This document shows positions 1 through 8,726 of a DNA stretch of 64,000 bases, piece after piece; position 1 is the first letter of the stretch, and every line of letters begins with the position of its first letter. Source of the stretch: Streptomyces sp. LUP47B (GTDB lineage Bacteria; Actinomycetota; Actinomycetes; Streptomycetales; Streptomycetaceae). The DNA lies in NCBI RefSeq assembly GCF_001746295.1, contig NZ_MJAH01000001.1, forward strand, positions 522,468-586,467, written 5' to 3'. The position numbers and the translations under genes are program-made. Below the pieces are notes generated by a model that was not told where the DNA came from, did no database searches, and saw only the letters and a list, made by a program, of their open reading frames with translations.

Positions 1-435
1 CTCCGGGCGGCGGACAACGTGTTCGTCGCCGGCGACATCGTCCGCTGGCCGAACGCGCGGTTCGACACGGTGATGCGGATCGAGCACTGGACCAGCGCCG
101 CCGAGCAAGGACGCGCCGCGGGAATCAACGCCGTGAAGCGCATCCGCGGGAGCGGGGGCGAAGGCTTCACGAACGTGCCGTACTTCTGGTCGGACCAGCA
201 CGGCGTCCGCATCCAGTTCGCCGGTCATCTGACCGGCGACGAGGAGATCGTGGAGAGCCGCGCCGAGGACGGCTCCCTCTTCCTCTACCGGCGGGGCAAG
301 GCGGTGACGGGCGTGCTGGCCTTCGAGCGGCGCGCCGAATTCGTCAAGCTGCGCGCGCGCCTGCGCCAGGAACTGAGCTGGCAGGCCGTCGGCGAGTTCG
401 TGCCCTCAACAGTCTTCAGCAAGGAGTATCAGTGA
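1..435 (+). CDS. FAD-dependent ferredoxin reductase, C-terminal part (cut by window edge)
   Basis: The frame is open from base 1, so the N-terminal part lies outside the window. The visible 144 residues begin with the second FAD-contacting motif (NVFVAGDI, about residues 7-14) and continue through the small C-terminal reductase domain with its aromatic YFWSDQHG segment. Both are typical of rubredoxin/ferredoxin reductases that feed electrons from NAD(P)H to a [2Fe-2S] ferredoxin for a P450 or Rieske oxygenase. Its stop overlaps the next start as TGATG, so it is translationally coupled to the SDR gene. A second, complete reductase of the same family lies at 4412-5677. Family assignment is firm; the oxygenase partner is not visible. 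Confidence 0.85.
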   Translation, partial: LRAADNVFVAGDIVRWPNARFDTVMRIEHWTSAAEQGRAAGINAVKRIRGSGGEGFTNVPYFWSDQHGVRIQFAGHLTGDEEIVESRAEDGSLFLYRRGKAVTGVLAFERRAEFVKLRARLRQELSWQAVGEFVPSTVFSKEYQ

Positions 436-1229
436 TGGGTGACGTGGCGAACCGGCGGACAGCGGTCATCACAGGGGCGGCTCAGGGACTAGGCGCAGCG
501 ATAGCGTTCCGCCTTGCCGGTGAGGGATACGCGATCGCCCTCCTGGACCTGCAGAAGGAGGGCCTGGAACACACCAGACAGAAGATAGAGCGCCAGTTCG
601 CGGACACCACGGTCACGACGATCCCGGTCGACCTTTCCAGCGAGGAACTCGTCGCGGACGCGTTCGCGGAGATCGACGCCGCTCGCGGGCGCGTCGACGC
701 GCTCGTGAACACCGCGGGCGGCAGCGGGACCGAGCAGGTGCGCGACATCGAAGAAGTGTCGTCGCAGACCTGGCACACCGTCCTGGACAACAACGTCACG
801 AGCGCGTTCCTGTGCTGCAGGTACGCCGTCCCGATCATGCGCCGGAACGGCTACGGCCGGATCGTCACCTTCTCGTCCGCGGTGTCACGTGGCCTCTCCG
901 GCCCGTCCGGGACCGTCGGCGCACGGCTTGCGTATGCCACATCCAAGGCGGCGATCAACGGTTTCACCAGGCAACTCGCCAAAGACCTCGCCCGCAGCGG
1001 GATCACCGTGAACGCGGTCTCCCCCGGGCTCGTCCTGCCCGAGGAGGGCCGTGTGAGGAGGGTGTTCGACACACTCCCCGACGCCGACCAGGCCGCCATC
1101 CGGGCGGCGATACCGGCCGGTCGAGCCGGTACGGCCCATGAGATCGCCTCGGCCGTCGCCTATCTGGTCTCAGAGGACGCCGGCTTCACCTCCGGCACAG
1201 TGCTGAGTGTCGACGGCGCGGCCTCCTAG
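435..1229 (+). CDS. SDR-family NAD(P)-dependent oxidoreductase
   Basis: A 264-residue classical short-chain dehydrogenase. It has the N-terminal cofactor motif TGAAQGLG, an NTAGG variant of the NNAG motif, and the catalytic YATSK (Y-x3-K) in the second half; the C-terminal SGTVLSVDG is the usual SDR ending. I chose the ATG that shares one base with the upstream stop (TGATG), because AAGGAG at 421-426 is 8 bases ahead of it; a GTG three bases earlier is also possible. It sits between a ferredoxin reductase and a maleylacetate-branch operon, so it probably oxidises an alcohol or dihydrodiol intermediate. The substrate cannot be read from sequence. Confidence 0.88.
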   Translation: MGDVANRRTAVITGAAQGLGAAIAFRLAGEGYAIALLDLQKEGLEHTRQKIERQFADTTVTTIPVDLSSEELVADAFAEIDAARGRVDALVNTAGGSGTEQVRDIEEVSSQTWHTVLDNNVTSAFLCCRYAVPIMRRNGYGRIVTFSSAVSRGLSGPSGTVGARLAYATSKAAINGFTRQLAKDLARSGITVNAVSPGLVLPEEGRVRRVFDTLPDADQAAIRAAIPAGRAGTAHEIASAVAYLVSEDAGFTSGTVLSVDGAAS

Positions 1230-1315
1230 TTGTGCTGTCCGGGACGTTGGGGCCCTGGCTTCCGTCCTCGTCCCGCAACCGCCACGTGTCAGAGCGACAA
1301 GAAAGGGAGCCGACC

Positions 1316-2029
1316 GTGCTCCAGTATCCGTTGGTCCTCGTGCCCGCTCTGGGCTGCGATGCCCGGCTGTGGCACCCGGTCGTCGACCGGGTCCACGACC
1401 TCGTGGAATGCGTGGTCGTTCAAGGCAGCGGGACCTCGATCGCGTCCATGGCGGACGACTTGCTCACCCAGGCACCGGACCGGTTCTACCTGGCCGGGAT
1501 CTCGATGGGAGGCTACGTCTCCTTGGACATCGCACTCAAAGCGGCTGGGCGGGTCGCGGGACTGGCGCTGCTGAACACGTCCGCGATCGCCGCACCGCCC
1601 GACCGCAGGCAGAGCTCGATCGGCGTCGTCGAACTGGCCGAGTCCGGCCGGTTCGACGAGGCGGTGGACCTGGTCAGTGGTGCCGTCGCGCCGGCCCGCC
1701 CCGATGTGACCGCCCTCGCGGCCGCGATGGCTCGTGGCCTCGGCGCCGAAGTCTTCAAGGCACAGCAACTCGCGGTGCTGGACCGTCGCGATCGCACATC
1801 GGAGATCGCGAAGATCGCGGCGCCCACATTGATCGTCGCGGGTGATGCCGATGTGATCACTCCACTCCGGCTGAGCGCGGAGATGGCGAGTTCGATCCCC
1901 GATGCGGAGCTGCATGTGCTGGAAGGGATCGGCCACCTCTCCCCCCTCGAAGACCCGGCCGCAGTCGCAGCACGCATCAGGGACTGGCTTGTGCGCAGTG
2001 ACGGCCGAGCCCGGAGGACAACACCATGA
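1316..2029 (+). CDS. alpha/beta-fold hydrolase
   Basis: A 237-residue alpha/beta hydrolase. The nucleophile elbow is GISMGG (Ser near residue 68), the acid is probably the first Asp of GDADVIT, and the catalytic His is in GIGHLSPLE near the C-terminus. The frame is open further upstream, but the GTG at 1316 has AAAGGGAG a few bases ahead and starts the family's first beta strand (YPLVLVPALG). Its end overlaps the maleylacetate reductase start by four bases (ATGA). In aromatic pathways such enzymes hydrolyse ring-fission products, enol-lactones or esters; which one applies here is unknown. Confidence 0.85.
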   Translation: MLQYPLVLVPALGCDARLWHPVVDRVHDLVECVVVQGSGTSIASMADDLLTQAPDRFYLAGISMGGYVSLDIALKAAGRVAGLALLNTSAIAAPPDRRQSSIGVVELAESGRFDEAVDLVSGAVAPARPDVTALAAAMARGLGAEVFKAQQLAVLDRRDRTSEIAKIAAPTLIVAGDADVITPLRLSAEMASSIPDAELHVLEGIGHLSPLEDPAAVAARIRDWLVRSDGRARRTTP

Positions 2030-3090
2030 CGCTCTCGTTCGATCACACGACGCACGGCCAGAGGGTGCTGTTGGGCACCAATGCCGCCGTCGCCAACACG
2101 GTGGAGGCGGTTCAGGGCCTCGGCGTGAAGCGGGTACTGCTCATCGCGGACGCGTTCGCGATGGCCCTCTGCGACGCGATCGCCGAACGGACCCCCGTCG
2201 TGGCGCGGGTCCACGAGATCGTCCAGCACGTGCCGGTCGAGAACGCCACGAGAACCGTCGCGCTTGCGCGAGAGCACCAGGCCGATGCGGTCGTCACGAT
2301 CGGCGGCGGGTCCTCCATCGGCCTGGCGAAGATCGTCGCCCGGGATACCCACCTGCCGATCATCGCGGTGCCGACCACCTTCGCCGGCTCCGAGGCGACG
2401 AACGTATGGGGCGTCACGGAGGACGCGCGCAAGACCACAGGCGTCGACGACAAGGTACTGCCGAAGGTCATCGTCTACGACGCGTCCCTGATGGCGAGCC
2501 TGCCCGGACAACTGGCCGTCGCCAGCGGCCTCAACGCGGTCGCACACGCCGTCGACGGGTTCTGGGCACCCCGGCAGGACCCGATCAACAAGGCGATGGC
2601 GTCGGAGGGACTGCGCGCCCTCTTCCCCGGACTGCGCGCCCTGCACGCCGACCCCGACGACATCGGGGCCCGCGAGCAAACGCTCTACGGTGCCTACCTC
2701 GCCGCGGTCGCGTTTGCCTCGGCGGGTTCCGGAATGCACCACAAGATCTGCCACGCGCTCGGCGGCACCTACAACATGCCGCATGCCGAGACGCACTCCG
2801 TAGTCATCGGCTACGTCACGGCGTTCAACGCCCCGTACGCCGCTGACGCCGCCGAACGCATCGCCGCGGCCATCGGCGACGGCCGCACTGCCGCTGCCGG
2901 AATCCACGCACTCCGGCAGGAGGTCGAGGCCCCGATGTCGTTGCGGGAGCTCGGCTTCAAGGAGGAGGCCATCCCCGAGGCGGCCGGCATCATCCTCCCG
3001 GCCGTCCCGCCGTCCAACCCCCGCCCGGTGACCCGAGCCGCCCTCGAGGCGCTGCTGCACGCGGCCTGGGCGGGCGACGCTGTCGAGTGA
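2026..3090 (+). CDS. maleylacetate reductase
   Basis: A 354-residue iron-containing alcohol dehydrogenase-fold protein of the maleylacetate reductase type. It reduces maleylacetate with NAD(P)H to 3-oxoadipate, the step after hydroxyquinol ring cleavage. The nucleotide-binding GGGSSIGLAK lies near residues 88-97. The family-specific His cluster MHHKICHALGG...MPHAETH is near residues 240-258. Length matches the family. It is the last gene of the plus-strand run and is coupled by ATGA to the hydrolase. The hydroxyquinol dioxygenase that would supply its substrate is at 15000-15980, which supports the call. Confidence 0.93.
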   Translation: MTLSFDHTTHGQRVLLGTNAAVANTVEAVQGLGVKRVLLIADAFAMALCDAIAERTPVVARVHEIVQHVPVENATRTVALAREHQADAVVTIGGGSSIGLAKIVARDTHLPIIAVPTTFAGSEATNVWGVTEDARKTTGVDDKVLPKVIVYDASLMASLPGQLAVASGLNAVAHAVDGFWAPRQDPINKAMASEGLRALFPGLRALHADPDDIGAREQTLYGAYLAAVAFASAGSGMHHKICHALGGTYNMPHAETHSVVIGYVTAFNAPYAADAAERIAAAIGDGRTAAAGIHALRQEVEAPMSLRELGFKEEAIPEAAGIILPAVPPSNPRPVTRAALEALLHAAWAGDAVE

Positions 3091-3121
3091 GAGACGGGGC
3101 CGCGACCGTGGATGCCGTCTC
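3091..3121 (+). terminator. possible intrinsic terminator between convergent genes
   Basis: GAGACGG at 3091-3097 pairs with CCGTCTC at 3115-3121 around a 17-base GC-rich loop, directly after the maleylacetate reductase stop and before the convergent P450 stop. The stem is only seven pairs and has no T tract, so this is a weak call. Confidence 0.3.
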
Positions 3122-3183
3122 CGGCGAGCAGACTACGCACCAGTAGTAGACGGCGGGGACCGGGCGCCTCCTGCTGCACCCGG

Positions 3184-4383
3184 TCAGTTCCAGGTCACGG
3201 GAAGTGTGGTGAGCCCGCGGAAGAACCAGCCGTGCCATGCCTCTTGGCGACGCGGGTCGGTGCGGAGCCCCGGAAGTTCCGTGTACAGCAACGGTATCGC
3301 GATCTCCCCGATGCCGATGCGGGCGGCCCAGTGACCGGCGCACAGGTGCACGCCGCTGCCGAAAGCGAGGTGCGGCTGTCGGGGGCGGGTGATGTCGAAC
3401 TCATCGGCGCCATCGAACTCGGCGGGGTCACGATTGGCCGCGCCGACGACAACGCCGATCGGTGCGTGCGCCGGAAGCGTCACGTCCCTCAGCACAACCT
3501 CACGCGTCGTCACCCGACGGTACATGCCGATCGGGGACAGCCATCGCACGGTCTCGTCGAACACCGCCGGCCACAGGGCCGGATCGGCGAGCGCCCGCTC
3601 GCGTTGGCCGGGATGGCGGCTCAAAGCCCACACCGAGCTCGTGATCGCGTGCTGCGGTTCGTTCATGCCACCGGAAATGATCAGGTTGATGTCCGCGATG
3701 ACCTGCGTCAGCGGGAGCTCTGCGTTGGCGAACGCGGATACGATCGTGTCGTCCGGGTGGGACCGGTAGTAAGGGATGAGTTCGTCGAGCAGGGCATCGA
3801 CCTCCTCGCGGGCCGCGTCGTTGCGTCGCCAGATCTCCGGATCGTCGAAGAGGTTGCCGATGCCCGCGACGAAGGCGTTCGACCAACGCCGCATGTCCTC
3901 GATGTCGACGTCTTTGAATCCCAGCAGGTCGATCAGGTTCTGCGAGGCGACGGGGGCGGCGTAGTCGCGGTTGAGCTCGGCCTGGTCGGGGCCCTGCTCG
4001 CGCAGGGCGACGAGGTGAGTGCGAGCGTTGTGTTCGAACACCGGGGCCCAGCGGGCGCGCAGGTTCTTGGGCCGCAGGGTGGGGTTGATCACTCGCCGCT
4101 CGGTCGCGTGGTCAGGGTCGTCCTTGCTGAGCATCGGCCGGGCGCCCACCGCCCTGGCCATGGTGCCGCCGTCCCCGGTGAGTTTCGCGCTGTAGGTCTG
4201 CTGGTCCTCTTCGATGGCCCGGCACGCCCGGGACGAGGTCACCAGATACAGGTTCAGCGAGGGGACCCATGCCACCGGGGATTCGTCGAGCAGACGGCGG
4301 TAGGTGGGGTAGGGATCGGCGGACATCACCACGGGGTCCACCCAGTCCGCGCTGGGCACAGGAGAAGGCGACGTCATTGTCAT
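3184..4383 (-). CDS. cytochrome P450
   Basis: A 399-residue soluble bacterial P450. It has the haem-ligand signature HLAFGSGVHLCAGH (Cys about residue 348), the K-helix ExxR as ETVR, and an I-helix ISGGMNEPQHAI. The usual acid-Thr pair of the I helix is replaced by Glu-Pro, so the conserved Thr that shapes O2 activation is absent. The ATG at 4383 is preceded by GAGGAGC; the longer open frame upstream is not needed. It is the distal gene of the minus-strand operon, behind its own ferredoxin and ferredoxin reductase, which makes a complete class I electron chain. A role in ring hydroxylation or O-demethylation of the island's substrate is inferred. Confidence 0.92.
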   Translation of the reverse strand: MTMTSPSPVPSADWVDPVVMSADPYPTYRRLLDESPVAWVPSLNLYLVTSSRACRAIEEDQQTYSAKLTGDGGTMARAVGARPMLSKDDPDHATERRVINPTLRPKNLRARWAPVFEHNARTHLVALREQGPDQAELNRDYAAPVASQNLIDLLGFKDVDIEDMRRWSNAFVAGIGNLFDDPEIWRRNDAAREEVDALLDELIPYYRSHPDDTIVSAFANAELPLTQVIADINLIISGGMNEPQHAITSSVWALSRHPGQRERALADPALWPAVFDETVRWLSPIGMYRRVTTREVVLRDVTLPAHAPIGVVVGAANRDPAEFDGADEFDITRPRQPHLAFGSGVHLCAGHWAARIGIGEIAIPLLYTELPGLRTDPRRQEAWHGWFFRGLTTLPVTWN

Positions 4384-4411
4384 GGGAGCTCCTCGGAGGA
4401 AGTGCGGATAC

Positions 4412-5677
4412 TCAGCGGGCCGCCACGGTCTTCCGGGCGAACTCCTTGAGGCTGAACCCCGGATCGCGCAGTTGTCCGGGTTCTGGTGAGCGACCGGCCG
4501 CCAGCACGCGCCGCGCCGCCACGTGGTCAGCGGGACAATTGAGCGATTCGACAGCGACGAGGCGGCCCCGCCGGTAGCAGCAGACCGAGAAACGGCCGAC
4601 ATCGGGATCACCGGTCACGACACTCTCGTCATCGGGCCGGCGCACGCCGGCGATCTGCAGCTTCAGCTCACCTTGGTGGCTCCAGAACCAGGGCAGGTCC
4701 GCGTAGGTGTCAGTGCCACCGAGGATCATCGAGGCGGCGTGGCGAGCTTGGTCGGTGGCGTTCTGTACCGACTCCACCCGCATCCGGACACCGGCGTGCA
4801 CGTTGGGGTGGTTGGCGCAGTCACCGACGGCGTAGACCGCAGAATCGGCGGTGCGCAGATACTCGTCGACGACGATCCCGTCCGCGACCGGAAGGCCGGC
4901 CTGAACGGCGAGTTCGACCCGCGGCACGACGCCGATACCGACGAGTACCAGATCGGCCGGGTACCTTGCGCCCTTTGTGCTGATGGCACCGTTCACGCGA
5001 CCGCCGTCGCCGGTGAACCGTGCGACCGCCTCACCGAGCCGTAGATCGGTGCCGGCCTTCTGGTGTGCGGCGGCGATGTGGCCTGCCATTTCCGGGGACA
5101 GGGCTCGCCCCAGGGGGCGGTCCGCGGCCTCGATGACGGTGGCCCGGAGCCCATGCTCGCGGGCCGCAGCGGCGAACTCCAGGCCGATGAATCCGGCACC
5201 GACGACGAGGACCGCCCGGCTGTCGGGCAGGGCCGAACGCAGGGTCTCGGCATCGGCGAGGGTACGCAGCGTATGGATACCCGCCAGGTCGGCTCCTGGG
5301 ACGGCGAGCGTGCGGTTGGCCGCCCCGGTGGCCAGCACCAGGACGTCGTAGGGCAACTCGCGACCGTCGGACAGCCGAACGGCTCGCGATCGCAGCTCCA
5401 CAGTGGCCGCGGTGACACCGATGTACAGGTCTATGCGGTGGTCTGCGAAGTACTGCTGCGCCCGCAAGTGCGGCGCCGTCCGTGTCCCCGCGGGCGACAG
5501 GTACTCCTTGGACAGCGGTGGTCGCTGGTAGGGCAGGACGGGCTCGTCGCCGACGAGGGCCATGGGACCGACATGGCCGCTCTGGCGCAACGCATCCGCG
5601 ACCTGAACCCCGGCCTGTCCGGCACCGATGACGACCACTCGGCGCCCGGCAGGGTCAGACCTGGGATTCGGGCACAT
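4412..5677 (-). CDS. NAD(P)/FAD-dependent ferredoxin reductase
   Basis: A 421-residue two-Rossmann-fold flavoprotein. The FAD-binding VVVIGAGQAGVQ is at about residues 14-25, the NAD(P)-binding VLVVGAGFIGLE about residues 156-167, and the second FAD motif VYAVGDCANH near residue 285. The C-terminal reductase domain begins at the PWFWSHQG segment. This is the putidaredoxin-reductase architecture. Its start overlaps the ferredoxin gene by 23 bases and the P450 follows 28 bases downstream, so the three are one functional unit: NAD(P)H to FAD to [2Fe-2S] to haem. A second, truncated member of the family is at the left edge of the window. Confidence 0.92.
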   Translation of the reverse strand: MCPNPRSDPAGRRVVVIGAGQAGVQVADALRQSGHVGPMALVGDEPVLPYQRPPLSKEYLSPAGTRTAPHLRAQQYFADHRIDLYIGVTAATVELRSRAVRLSDGRELPYDVLVLATGAANRTLAVPGADLAGIHTLRTLADAETLRSALPDSRAVLVVGAGFIGLEFAAAAREHGLRATVIEAADRPLGRALSPEMAGHIAAAHQKAGTDLRLGEAVARFTGDGGRVNGAISTKGARYPADLVLVGIGVVPRVELAVQAGLPVADGIVVDEYLRTADSAVYAVGDCANHPNVHAGVRMRVESVQNATDQARHAASMILGGTDTYADLPWFWSHQGELKLQIAGVRRPDDESVVTGDPDVGRFSVCCYRRGRLVAVESLNCPADHVAARRVLAAGRSPEPGQLRDPGFSLKEFARKTVAAR

Positions 5678-5981
5678 CGACCTCGACCTCCTGCAGATCC
5701 ACGCCCAGCGTCAGCTGACACCCCAGGCGGCTGCGTCGCCCGTCGCGCGGGCTGGCCGTGCACTCGAGCATTTCTTCCTCGTCATCGCCGATGGGCAGCA
5801 GCTCGCTCACGTAAGGATCACGAACGAGGACATGGCAGGTCGCGCACATCGCCTGCCCCCCGCACTCACCGACGATGCCGACCACGCCGTTCTGCACGGC
5901 CGCCCGCATCACACTGACACCGGCATCCGCCTCGACGATGTCCGTCGTGCCTCCGGCATGGTGGAAGATGATCTTAGGCAA
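5655..5981 (-). CDS. [2Fe-2S] ferredoxin (adrenodoxin/putidaredoxin type)
   Basis: A 108-residue vertebrate-type ferredoxin. Cluster ligands are the CGGQAMCATC motif (C-x5-C-x2-C, about residues 40-49) and the final Cys in LGCQLTL. The sequence is acidic, as expected for docking to a reductase and a P450. Length and spacing are standard. It lies directly upstream of its probable reductase and P450. The MPKIIF start fits the first beta strand of the family. Confidence 0.93.
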   Translation of the reverse strand: MPKIIFHHAGGTTDIVEADAGVSVMRAAVQNGVVGIVGECGGQAMCATCHVLVRDPYVSELLPIGDDEEEMLECTASPRDGRRSRLGCQLTLGVDLQEVEVDVPESQV

Positions 5982-6033
5982 CAGAACCTCTCTCTTAGCG
6001 CGTCATGAGCGACGGATGGCGCGGCGGAGTCCC

Positions 6034-7239
6034 TCAGCCGAGCGGTCCCCAGAAGGTCTCGCCGCCGTAGGTGTCGGACAGCGGCGTCAGCGTCTGTGGC
6101 CACACGCCGGCCTGGACCTTCCGGCGTTCGTCCGTCGGCCGTACGCGGCCGTCCCAGCCGACCTGCTCCATGTAGTAGTACAGCTGCATCACGTGCCCGT
6201 CGGGGGCGACCGCGTGGATCACGTAGTCGATCCCCGCGTGGATCTCCTGCGGCAGGTCGATGAGCTTGACGCCCATTTCCTCCAAGTACTCCTTCGCCGC
6301 GCGGAGTTGCTCGTAGGAACCGACCTGTACACCGAAGGCGAGCAAGGTGGTGTCCTCGCGCGCGCCGAGCACGCTGCGCAGTTCCAGTGGGAGGAGCGTC
6401 AGGCTGTGATGCTCGGTGTTCGCCCGCAGAAAGAGGACGCGGTGGCCGGCGATCGAGGACTCCTCGCTCGTCCGCAGGCCGAGACGCTCGGTGTAGAAGC
6501 GCTCCGCCGCATCGAGGTCCTCGACAAAGATGCTCACCGGTCCGATCCGCACCGGCTTGAACGGTCGCGCGAGCAGAACACCGCCGACGTCGTACGTCTT
6601 GGGCAGCTCATCCACCCAGCGGTGACCCGACGTCAGATCGATGCCGCTGGTGCGGGCTTCGGCGAGTTCGGTCGACTCCGCCTTGTACGGCAGCTCGGGA
6701 TGCTCGTTGAGCCACGGCCACGTCACCTCGGGCTTGCTCAGGCCGTCCCAGCCGACCTGCTCGATGCCGTACTCCAGCTCGTTGGTGTGGCCGCTCGGGT
6801 CCGGGAAGTAGGTGTGCCAGTTGGACCCGGGGTCGCGGCCGTAGCGCCCGATCTTCTGCCCCAGCTCGGCGAGCCAGAGCCGCGCCTCGACGACCTCGCG
6901 CAGGCTGCCGACCTGCCAGGTGATCTGGTTGACGGTGATGTCCGAACGGGCCGGCGGCTCCCGGTGCTCGATCCACGGGCGCGGCATGAGCACGAAGGTG
7001 TGGTGGTCGCTGTTGTGGCGCAGGAAGTAGACGTGCTTGTCGGGCACCGAGTCGAGCCAGGGGCCCGGGTCGTACTTCTGGAGATCGAGGGCGTCGGACA
7101 CCGCGAATCCGAGCACGTCCCGGTAGAACCCCGCCGACTCGGCGGTGTTGTCGACGCTGACGCCGAAGTGGTTGAGCCGCCGGATCTTGAAGGGGCGGTC
7201 GTACAGGACGCCGCCGACCTGGAACTTCTGCGTGGTCAT
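6034..7239 (-). CDS. two-domain VOC-family (extradiol-dioxygenase-like) protein
   Basis: A 401-residue protein with two vicinal-oxygen-chelate modules, about residues 18-175 and 228-375. The first has a plausible 2-His-1-Glu metal triad: LNHFGV, HHTFVL and NELEYG. In the second, the corresponding first His is missing (GPVSIF) and the Glu is Gln (MQLYYY), so only the first module looks able to bind metal. Type I extradiol dioxygenases have the same two-module layout, usually with the metal in the C-terminal module. Its neighbour is a FAH-family hydrolase, which commonly acts on extradiol cleavage products. The likely role is ring fission of a catecholic intermediate; a non-dioxygenase VOC function is possible. 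Confidence 0.8.
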   Translation of the reverse strand: MTTQKFQVGGVLYDRPFKIRRLNHFGVSVDNTAESAGFYRDVLGFAVSDALDLQKYDPGPWLDSVPDKHVYFLRHNSDHHTFVLMPRPWIEHREPPARSDITVNQITWQVGSLREVVEARLWLAELGQKIGRYGRDPGSNWHTYFPDPSGHTNELEYGIEQVGWDGLSKPEVTWPWLNEHPELPYKAESTELAEARTSGIDLTSGHRWVDELPKTYDVGGVLLARPFKPVRIGPVSIFVEDLDAAERFYTERLGLRTSEESSIAGHRVLFLRANTEHHSLTLLPLELRSVLGAREDTTLLAFGVQVGSYEQLRAAKEYLEEMGVKLIDLPQEIHAGIDYVIHAVAPDGHVMQLYYYMEQVGWDGRVRPTDERRKVQAGVWPQTLTPLSDTYGGETFWGPLG

Positions 7240-7249
7240 GTTGGTCTCC

Positions 7250-8260
7250 TCAGTCGGTCGGCTTGACGACTTCGTTGCGGATGGTGCCGATCAGGGCGGA
7301 GGAGACTTCCACGACGTCACCGGGCTTGAGGAACAGCGTGTCCGGGAACGATCCGTCGGACTGCTGCCGGCTGGAGTCGACGGCGGTGCCCTTGGGCGTG
7401 CCACTGGCAATCAGGTCACCGGGCAACAGGGTTGTGTCCCTGGAGAGATGCTCGGCGAGCGCGGCGAAGGAGTGGACCATGGAACGCGTGTTGCCGCTCT
7501 GGCGCACGTCGCCGTTGACCCGGCATTCGATGGGGATGTCCTGCGGATCGATACCGTCGTCGACGACGATCCAGGGTCCGATCGTCGCGGAGCCGTCGAA
7601 GTTCTTCGAGTACATGAAGTCGGGGCCGAAGGAGACGTTGTCCCTCACCGACCAGTCGTTGAACAGGGTGTAGCCCCACACATGGGAAGCGAGGTCATCG
7701 CCCTTGATGTCGCGGCCGCTTTTGCCGATCACGACGGCCACCTCCGCCTCGTAGTCCAGCCGCTGGGTGCGTGCCGGGTAGCGCAGCGGATCGCCGCTCG
7801 CGGTGACGGCACGGTGGTCCTTCACGAAGAACTTGGGTCCTCCCGCGAGGAGACGGTTGATGGTCGCCTCGGTGTCCTCGCCGTGAGAGTTCTCGGCCGC
7901 GCTCTGCATGTGGTCGGCGAAGTTGGCCAGAGCGCACAGGATGCGGGACTGGCCCTCGATCGGGGCGTGCAGCCGCGTCTCGTCAAGTCCGAACCAGAGC
8001 TGCTCACCTGCCGCCCCACGCACGTCCTGCGCCTGCTTCAGCAGGTACTCCAGTGCGGCCCGTGCACCGTCGAGGGCACGCGCCCCCTCTTCGATGAACG
8101 CGTTGAGGTGAGCGGGGACTGCTGCGGCCGCGTCAGCGAGTGGCCGGGCGGCAGAAGAGGTCTCGGCCAGGTACTTCGCGTACGCGGCGTTGATGTCGAC
8201 GACGGAACCTTCGTGCACCACACCGACCCGCCGAGCGGGGCCGAATACTGCGACCTTCAT
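7250..8260 (-). CDS. fumarylacetoacetate hydrolase (FAH) family protein
   Basis: A 336-residue member of the FAH fold. Metal-binding acids are visible in LDYEAEVAVVIGK (E-x-E, about residues 165-177) and GYTLFNDWSVRD (Asp). The C-terminal GDLIASGTPKGT loop is also conserved. The family includes acylpyruvate hydrolases, 2-hydroxyhepta-dienedioate isomerases and decarboxylases. Being 10 bases downstream-adjacent to a VOC dioxygenase suggests it hydrolyses or isomerises the ring-fission product. Which reaction it catalyses cannot be decided from motifs. The ATG at 8260 follows AAGGAGAACA and begins with the family's VAVFG. Confidence 0.9.
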   Translation of the reverse strand: MKVAVFGPARRVGVVHEGSVVDINAAYAKYLAETSSAARPLADAAAAVPAHLNAFIEEGARALDGARAALEYLLKQAQDVRGAAGEQLWFGLDETRLHAPIEGQSRILCALANFADHMQSAAENSHGEDTEATINRLLAGGPKFFVKDHRAVTASGDPLRYPARTQRLDYEAEVAVVIGKSGRDIKGDDLASHVWGYTLFNDWSVRDNVSFGPDFMYSKNFDGSATIGPWIVVDDGIDPQDIPIECRVNGDVRQSGNTRSMVHSFAALAEHLSRDTTLLPGDLIASGTPKGTAVDSSRQQSDGSFPDTLFLKPGDVVEVSSALIGTIRNEVVKPTD

Positions 8261-8311
8261 TGTTCTCCTTGTGAACTGGTGGGGAAACGCCCCGTACGGC
8301 GGGGCGGCAGA

Positions 8312-8689
8312 TCACGCCGCGTCGGGGTCGACGCCGACCTTGTCGAAGAGACGTCCGTCGGTGGGGGTGAGGCTGTAAATGGCCAGACGCGCGATCTTCC
8401 CGTCGCGGACGGTGAAGAAGTCGGCGAGTGCCACGGCATTCCCGTTCGCGATCAGGTCGATCTCGACAGCGACGTTCTCGCCATCGACGACAAGTCGTTT
8501 GGGGTTCGGCTTCATCGCACCGGGCGCGAGACCGTTTTCGTACATCCGCCTGATCGCGTCGGCACCGGTCAGCGTGCCGACGGCGTTCTGCAGGACGGCG
8601 TCCGCGGCGAAGAGGGCTGCCACGGCCTGCGGATCGCCCGCGGCGACTGAGGCGAAGTAGGCGCTGACGACCTCGACGGGACTCGTCAT
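8312..8689 (-). CDS. NTF2-like / SnoaL-like domain protein
   Basis: A 125-residue single-domain protein of the cone-shaped NTF2-like fold. It opens with the typical helical start (VVSAYFASVAAGDPQAVAAL) and ends with strands such as ADFFTVRDGKIARLAIY. The ATG at 8689 is preceded by GAGAGGAAGG; the longer open frame upstream overlaps the aldehyde dehydrogenase and is not real. Members act as small isomerases, cyclases, hydratases or non-catalytic binders, often in polyketide or aromatic pathways. Here it sits inside the catabolic operon between the aldehyde dehydrogenase and the FAH hydrolase; the role is unassigned. Confidence 0.82.
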   Translation of the reverse strand: MTSPVEVVSAYFASVAAGDPQAVAALFAADAVLQNAVGTLTGADAIRRMYENGLAPGAMKPNPKRLVVDGENVAVEIDLIANGNAVALADFFTVRDGKIARLAIYSLTPTDGRLFDKVGVDPDAA

Positions 8690-8726
8690 CACTGCCCTTC
8701 CTCTCGTGTTGTTCCTGGTGTCCGGC

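Noticed and set aside
1513..3060. A 515-codon minus-strand open frame opposite the hydrolase and maleylacetate reductase genes
   Set aside because: Arg/Gly/Asp-rich, no domain, entirely antisense to two well-supported genes; a product of high GC content.
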